From NCBI GenBank assembly GCA_913053795.1, contig CAJXGZ010000060.1:1-9922 (forward strand): a DNA stretch of 9,922 nucleotides. Reading direction: 5' to 3'. The translations under genes were made by a program, and so were the position numbers. This document shows, one piece after another, positions 6,495 through 9,922 of the stretch. Each line of letters starts with the position of its first letter. Positions within the stretch are counted from its first letter, which is position 1. Below the pieces are notes generated by a model, which worked only from the letters and a program-made list of their open reading frames with translations, ran no database searches and had not been told where the DNA came from. The DNA comes from an uncultured Rhodospirillales bacterium (lineage in GTDB: Bacteria; Pseudomonadota; Alphaproteobacteria; Rhodospirillales; 2-02-FULL-58-16).

Positions 6495-7454
6495 ATGGCC
6501 CTCGCGATGAATAATGAAGCACCTGTAAAGGGGCGCACTATAAGTCATCCGCTGTCGCGGTTCTCATCCATGCGAGAATCTTTCGCCGCTCTGGCCTTGG
6601 CCAGTTTCATGATGAATATTCTGGCCCTCGCCGTACCGTTAACGCTGTTGCAGATGTACGACCGCGTTATCCCCAACAAGTCTTTTTCGACGCTGACGCT
6701 GCTTGGCTTTGGCGTTGTGACGGCGATTTTTCTTGAAGTTTTATTGCGTTCCTTGCGTGGTTACGCAATGGGCTGGCTGGGGGCGCGCTTTGAACACCGC
6801 ATCAGCGTTGCCGGTCTGAAGCATTTGATGGGGGCAAAGCTTCGCGATTTCACCCATGATGAGGTTGGCGTGCACGCCGAGCGGCTGCGTTCGGCGGGCC
6901 ATGTGAAGAGGTTCGCTTCGGGCCAAGCCCTTGTTGTATTTATGGATTTGCCGTTCGTTATTATCTTTTTGTCCGTTATTGGCTTTATCGCCGGATGGCT
7001 TGGTCTTATCGTCCTGGCCCTCCTGATCGTCTTCATCGCGCTCTCCATTATTTCCGGGCGGAGCCTCAGAGCCCGGACAGAGGGGCGCATCGTACATGAT
7101 GACCGGCGTTTCAATTTCCTTTCTGAAACCTTCCACGGCATTCATTCCGTAAAGACCATGGCCATGGAGCCGATGATGCACCGGCGTTATGAGCGTCTTC
7201 AGGAAGCCAACGTGGAGATGGGCGCGGAAGTGACCCACGGCAGCACGATCGCCTCCAGCATGGGCGCCATGTTTACTCAAATCATGATTGTCAGCGTCGT
7301 CAGCGCGGGCTCTTACATCATCGCTCAGGGGGGGATGACTCCAGGCAGCTTGGCCGCCTGCATCATGTTGTCGGTTCGCTCGCTGTCTCCCCTCAGAAGC
7401 AGCCTTTCCGTTTGGATGCGGTATCAGAATTATAAGATTTCCCCCGCCGTATAA
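6495..7454 (+). CDS. Type I secretion ABC exporter, first transmembrane domain (ends at a premature-looking stop)
   Basis: The 319 residues form one ABC exporter transmembrane domain of the LapB/HlyB type. Membrane segments lie at about 28-52, 65-85, 146-163, 166-187, 257-277 and 280-300. Family hallmarks are LLQMYDRVIPN (51-61), FMDLPFVIIFL (149-159) and the SLSPLRSSLSVWMRYQNY helix (297-313) that normally leads into the ATPase domain. It has no N-terminal C39 or C39-like domain. The frame stops at 7452-7454, just where the ATPase linker should begin; the ATPase domain follows at once in another frame. It is therefore probably the N-terminal piece of a larger protein and could not move substrate alone. 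The start is ATG 6495 because an in-frame stop lies at 6483; ATG 6507 and ATG 6570 are alternatives, and none has a good ribosome binding site. Confidence 0.85.
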   Translation: MALAMNNEAPVKGRTISHPLSRFSSMRESFAALALASFMMNILALAVPLTLLQMYDRVIPNKSFSTLTLLGFGVVTAIFLEVLLRSLRGYAMGWLGARFEHRISVAGLKHLMGAKLRDFTHDEVGVHAERLRSAGHVKRFASGQALVVFMDLPFVIIFLSVIGFIAGWLGLIVLALLIVFIALSIISGRSLRARTEGRIVHDDRRFNFLSETFHGIHSVKTMAMEPMMHRRYERLQEANVEMGAEVTHGSTIASSMGAMFTQIMIVSVVSAGSYIIAQGGMTPGSLAACIMLSVRSLSPLRSSLSVWMRYQNYKISPAV

Positions 7455-7485
7455 GGCGCCTGTTTCGGCTCCCATCCTTTGACAC
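7440..7485 (+). pseudogene. Frame disruption joining the two exporter pieces
   Basis: Upstream of 7440 the protein reads ...YQNYKIS in one frame. The segment at about 7441-7479 reads naturally as PPYKAPVSAPIL in a second frame. From 7481 the third frame reads DTSDLAVPQNIQGKLDLREV, a typical start of a type I secretion ATPase domain. Removing one C from CCCCC (7441-7445) and one T from TTT (7478-7480) would give one uninterrupted frame from 6495 to the window end. Even then the linker between YQN and the PVS segment looks about eight residues shorter than in HlyB, so a small deletion may also have occurred. It may be a true inactivating lesion or an assembly error. Confidence 0.65.
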
Positions 7486-7492
7486 CAGCGAT

Positions 7493-9922
7493 TTGGCCGT
7501 CCCTCAGAATATACAGGGCAAATTGGATTTGAGGGAGGTGAATGTCCATTTTTCGCAGACTAAATCGCCGCTTTTGCAAAATCTAAATCTTTCGGTTTCT
7601 CCGGGAGAGTGCATTTCAATCGTCGGCGGCAGCGGAAGCGGAAAGACCAGTTTGCTTTCCGTCATAAATGGTACGCTGGAGCCTGACTCAGGCGACGTTC
7701 TCATCGATGACGTTCCGGCGGGATCGATTGAGCCCAAAGCTTTGCACGCTTCCGTCGCATACCTTCCTCAGCGGGGCGCGCTGGTGTCGGGGACAATCCT
7801 TGAAAACATCACCATGTTCGATGAAAGCCTTACCGGTGCGGCGATCAAAGCTTCCGAGGCGGTGGGGCTGGACCGGGTGGTGGCCGGGATGCGCATGGGC
7901 TACGAGACCCTTGTTGGCGGCGGCGCCGTGGAGACTATTCCGGCGGGCATTCGCCAGCGGGTCGCCATTGCGCGCGCCATCGTGCGCGGCCCCAGCGTTA
8001 TCTTGTTTGACGAGGCCAATCTCTCTATCGATGGCGGCGGAGACATTTTCCTGCGCAAGTATCTTGAGTCCATGAAAGGAAAGTGCACGATTGTTTTGGT
8101 GACCGTGCGGCCATCCCTTCTTCGGCTTTCCGACCGTGTTTACAAATTGCACAACGGCAACCTCGAAGAAGCCGACTTGGACAGCCTTGATTTATGGGGC
8201 AAGGACCCTAAGGAGGATGTCGAAAGAGAACTGCTTCCGCCGGACGCCCGCGAATTGGAGTTGAGCGACGCCCTCAATAATTTTCCCAAGACATCGGATT
8301 TGTCCCTCTGTCTTCCGCCTCTGTTGGAAGCATTAAAATGGCAAGGCTCGCCACGCATTCTTGCGGAGGCTCTTCCTCATCTTGTCGACAGCTTGGATCT
8401 TACCGGTTTTCGCGGGGCGATGGCGAATTTGGCTTTTCGAAGCAACTCCTACCAAACCCGCTTCAAGGATGTCGATAACCGGCTGCTGCCTTGTCTTTTT
8501 GTTCCAGAGTCTTCGGGGGCAAAGGTTATTCTGAAAGGGGATGGAGAGGAAAACTTCACCTACTTTGATAGTGAAACGGCTTCGCAACATACCGGCAAGC
8601 CGCCTTCGGAACGGGGCGAGGCGATTGTTTTCAGTAAGGCCGGGCAATTGGAATTAATGGCGGGCGTAGATCAAGGAGGTTGGACGTCACGGGTTTTCAG
8701 GCGGTTTAAGGGTTTTATCGTCTTCGTTATGGGGCTTACGGTCGTCAGCACCATACTTTCCTTGGCCACGCCTTTGTTCATCATGGCGTCTTTCGCCTTG
8801 GTTCTGCCAACGAGCGATCTGAATGTTCTTTTCTATTTGGTCATCGGCGTTGTAATCGCTTTGGTCCTTGATTGGAAAATGCGGGCATTGAAAAGCCGCG
8901 TCCTTTCCTTCATGGCCGGGCGAAGCGAATACATTATTGGCAACAGCATATTCCAAAGGGTCATCGGTCTGCCCGCCCAGTCCATCGAGCGCGTTCCGGT
9001 GGCCGAGCAGGTGGCCCGAATTAAGGACCTTGAGGCTCTTCGGGATTTCTTTCTCGGTCCGCTTTCCTTGTTGATGTATGAACTGCCGGCGACCCTGATC
9101 TATATCATTGTCTTGGGGCTTATTAATCCTTGGATTATCGTTATCGTCCTTATTTCCGCGGCGTCTTACGCTCTTCTTGGCGCCATGACGTTCCGCGCGC
9201 AGGCGCGCAAGACGACGGCGTCGACGCGTCTCCTGGCGCGAAGAAACGAGTTTCTTACGGAAACGCTGGAAAATATGTTGACGATCCGCAGGTCAGGCGC
9301 CGAGGAATGTTGGATCGACCGCTACCGTAATCTTTCCGGCGAAGCGGTTATCGCCGATCTTCAAGCCCATCGATTTAGCGACTGGGTTTCGTCCGTCGCC
9401 CAATTCATCTCTTTAGCAACCGGGCTGGCGGCCATGATCTTTACCGTGACCGCGGTCATAAATGGCGAGCTCCAAGCCGGCGCGGTGATCGCAACAATGA
9501 TCATCATTTGGCGGGTGACAGGGCCTCTTCAGAACACCTTTATGGCGTCGACGACGTTGGTTCGCGTCTTCAACAGCCTGAGGCAGATCGACAACCTCAT
9601 GCGTCTCAAGGGAGAGCGCGACGATAGCAAACCCCAGTCCGTTCGTCCCAGGGTTCGTGGAGATGTCGACTTTTCGCGTGTTTCCTTCCGTTATTCCATG
9701 AACGCCGATCCTGCGTTGCTGGGCGTCACCTTCTCCGCCAAGGCAGGAGAAATTGTCGCCTTGGCGGGGCCAAACGGTTCGGGAAAGTCAACTATACTCA
9801 AGCTCCTTGTGCACGTTTACCATCCTCAGGCCGGAAGCATTCGACTCGATTCCGTCGATATTCGCCAGTTACCTCCGGAAGAGTTGAGGAAGCAGGTGAG
9901 CTACATGCCGCAGCATTGCGAG
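7493..9922 (+). CDS. Exporter continuation: ATPase domain 1, C39-like domain, transmembrane domain 2, ATPase domain 2 (partial)
   Basis: The frame is open from 7436 to the right edge without a stop. No credible start exists: TTG 7493 is used only as the first bacterial-type start and has no ribosome binding site, and the first in-frame ATG lies inside the ATPase domain. ATPase domain 1 (about 7517-8160) has Walker A GGSGSGKT (7625-7648), a Q-loop YLPQ, and Walker B VILFDEA (7997-8017). Its signature is IPAGI instead of LSGGQ (7937-7951), and its switch histidine is replaced by Val (8105-8107). About 8290-8680 resembles a C39-like domain without the peptidase catalytic His. Transmembrane domain 2 spans about 8690-9600. 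ATPase domain 2 starts near 9650, with Walker A GPNGSGKS (9758-9790 region) and Q-loop YMPQ at the edge. Together with 6495-7454 it would encode a fused double type I exporter, driving secretion of an unfolded substrate through the outer-membrane channel encoded nearby. The HlyD-like adaptor is not seen. Confidence 0.82.
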   Translation, partial: MAVPQNIQGKLDLREVNVHFSQTKSPLLQNLNLSVSPGECISIVGGSGSGKTSLLSVINGTLEPDSGDVLIDDVPAGSIEPKALHASVAYLPQRGALVSGTILENITMFDESLTGAAIKASEAVGLDRVVAGMRMGYETLVGGGAVETIPAGIRQRVAIARAIVRGPSVILFDEANLSIDGGGDIFLRKYLESMKGKCTIVLVTVRPSLLRLSDRVYKLHNGNLEEADLDSLDLWGKDPKEDVERELLPPDARELELSDALNNFPKTSDLSLCLPPLLEALKWQGSPRILAEALPHLVDSLDLTGFRGAMANLAFRSNSYQTRFKDVDNRLLPCLFVPESSGAKVILKGDGEENFTYFDSETASQHTGKPPSERGEAIVFSKAGQLELMAGVDQGGWTSRVFRRFKGFIVFVMGLTVVSTILSLATPLFIMASFALVLPTSDLNVLFYLVIGVVIALVLDWKMRALKSRVLSFMAGRSEYIIGNSIFQRVIGLPAQSIERVPVAEQVARIKDLEALRDFFLGPLSLLMYELPATLIYIIVLGLINPWIIVIVLISAASYALLGAMTFRAQARKTTASTRLLARRNEFLTETLENMLTIRRSGAEECWIDRYRNLSGEAVIADLQAHRFSDWVSSVAQFISLATGLAAMIFTVTAVINGELQAGAVIATMIIIWRVTGPLQNTFMASTTLVRVFNSLRQIDNLMRLKGERDDSKPQSVRPRVRGDVDFSRVSFRYSMNADPALLGVTFSAKAGEIVALAGPNGSGKSTILKLLVHVYHPQAGSIRLDSVDIRQLPPEELRKQVSYMPQHCE
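8290..8680 (+). other. Internal C39-like (peptidase-inactive) domain within the fused exporter
   Basis: Between ATPase domain 1 and transmembrane domain 2 lies a soluble region of about 130 residues. It begins with LSLCLPPLLEALKW, continues through GFRGAMANLAFRS and RLLPCLFV, and ends with a strand-rich FTYFD segment. The pattern (helical start with a Cys, a small-residue helix, then 'LPCLFV' and short strands) matches the C39-like domain that precedes the transmembrane domain in many type I secretion ABC proteins, where it binds substrate. The position expected for the catalytic His carries no His, so cleavage of a leader peptide is not expected. Its presence here marks the original N-terminus of the second exporter and so the fusion point. 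Confidence 0.55.

Noticed and set aside
6741..7475. Long minus-strand open frame of 244 codons opposite the first transmembrane domain
   Set aside because: It is antisense to a clearly conserved transporter domain, and its composition (many His, Asp, Gly and Gln residues) is typical of a shadow frame in GC-rich DNA.
7436..7485. Programmed -1 frameshift at the CCCCC run joining the two exporter pieces directly
   Set aside because: A single -1 shift would insert a very basic RRIRRLFRLPSF segment unlike the family linker, no standard X-XXY-YYZ heptamer fits, and I see no obvious downstream stimulatory structure. Two +1 indels give a more family-like sequence. It is not fully excluded.
7542..7586. 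ATG with an excellent AGGGAGG just upstream, as a possible start for the ATPase piece
   Set aside because: It is in the wrong frame and reaches a stop after 14 codons. The purine-rich stretch encodes the conserved LREVN of the ATPase domain.
8290..8680. Active C39 leader peptidase, as in bacteriocin exporters
   Set aside because: No catalytic His is visible at the expected position and the Cys context differs, so a non-proteolytic C39-like domain fits better.

Overview
The window looks like a chromosomal segment of an alphaproteobacterium, probably related to Rhodospirillales. The basis is a DUF1489-family gene (a family known mainly from Alphaproteobacteria), a response regulator with the FGPDRR-type tail common in that class, and moderately high GC content. 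No rRNA, tRNA, insertion sequence or CRISPR array is visible. The taxonomic call rests on recognising protein families, not on a marker gene.

Left part (1-2447). A thiolase-like gene runs off the left edge on the minus strand. Divergent from it is a DUF1489 gene. A tight plus-strand trio follows: a CheY-like response regulator, a 69-residue protein resembling the FliG-binding C-terminal tail of FliF, and a short FliN/SpoA-domain protein. The three are separated by 12 and 9 bases and look like a flagellar-switch-related operon. A small membrane-anchored, proline-rich protein with a 14-residue tandem repeat closes this part and converges on the next gene.

Middle part (2481-6216, minus strand). 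A large regulator (LuxR-type helix-turn-helix, degenerate class III cyclase-like domain, STAND-like NTPase) lies just upstream of, and probably in one operon with, a NodT/TolC-type outer-membrane lipoprotein. That lipoprotein carries an unusual C-terminal SPOR domain.

Right part (6495-9922, plus strand). Across a divergent AT-rich intergenic region containing a 6-bp inverted repeat lies a type I secretion ABC exporter of the LapB/HlyB kind. The first transmembrane domain ends at a stop codon at 7452. The matching ATPase domain continues in another frame and is followed, without a stop, by a C39-like domain, a second transmembrane domain and a second ATPase domain cut by the window edge. The coding potential is therefore for a four-domain double exporter, interrupted by a frame disruption at about 7440-7485. 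The first ATPase domain is degenerate at its signature and switch positions.

The outer-membrane channel, its presumed regulator and the inner-membrane exporter, arranged divergently, suggest a type I secretion locus. The membrane-fusion (HlyD-like) component and the secreted substrate are not in the window and may lie downstream.
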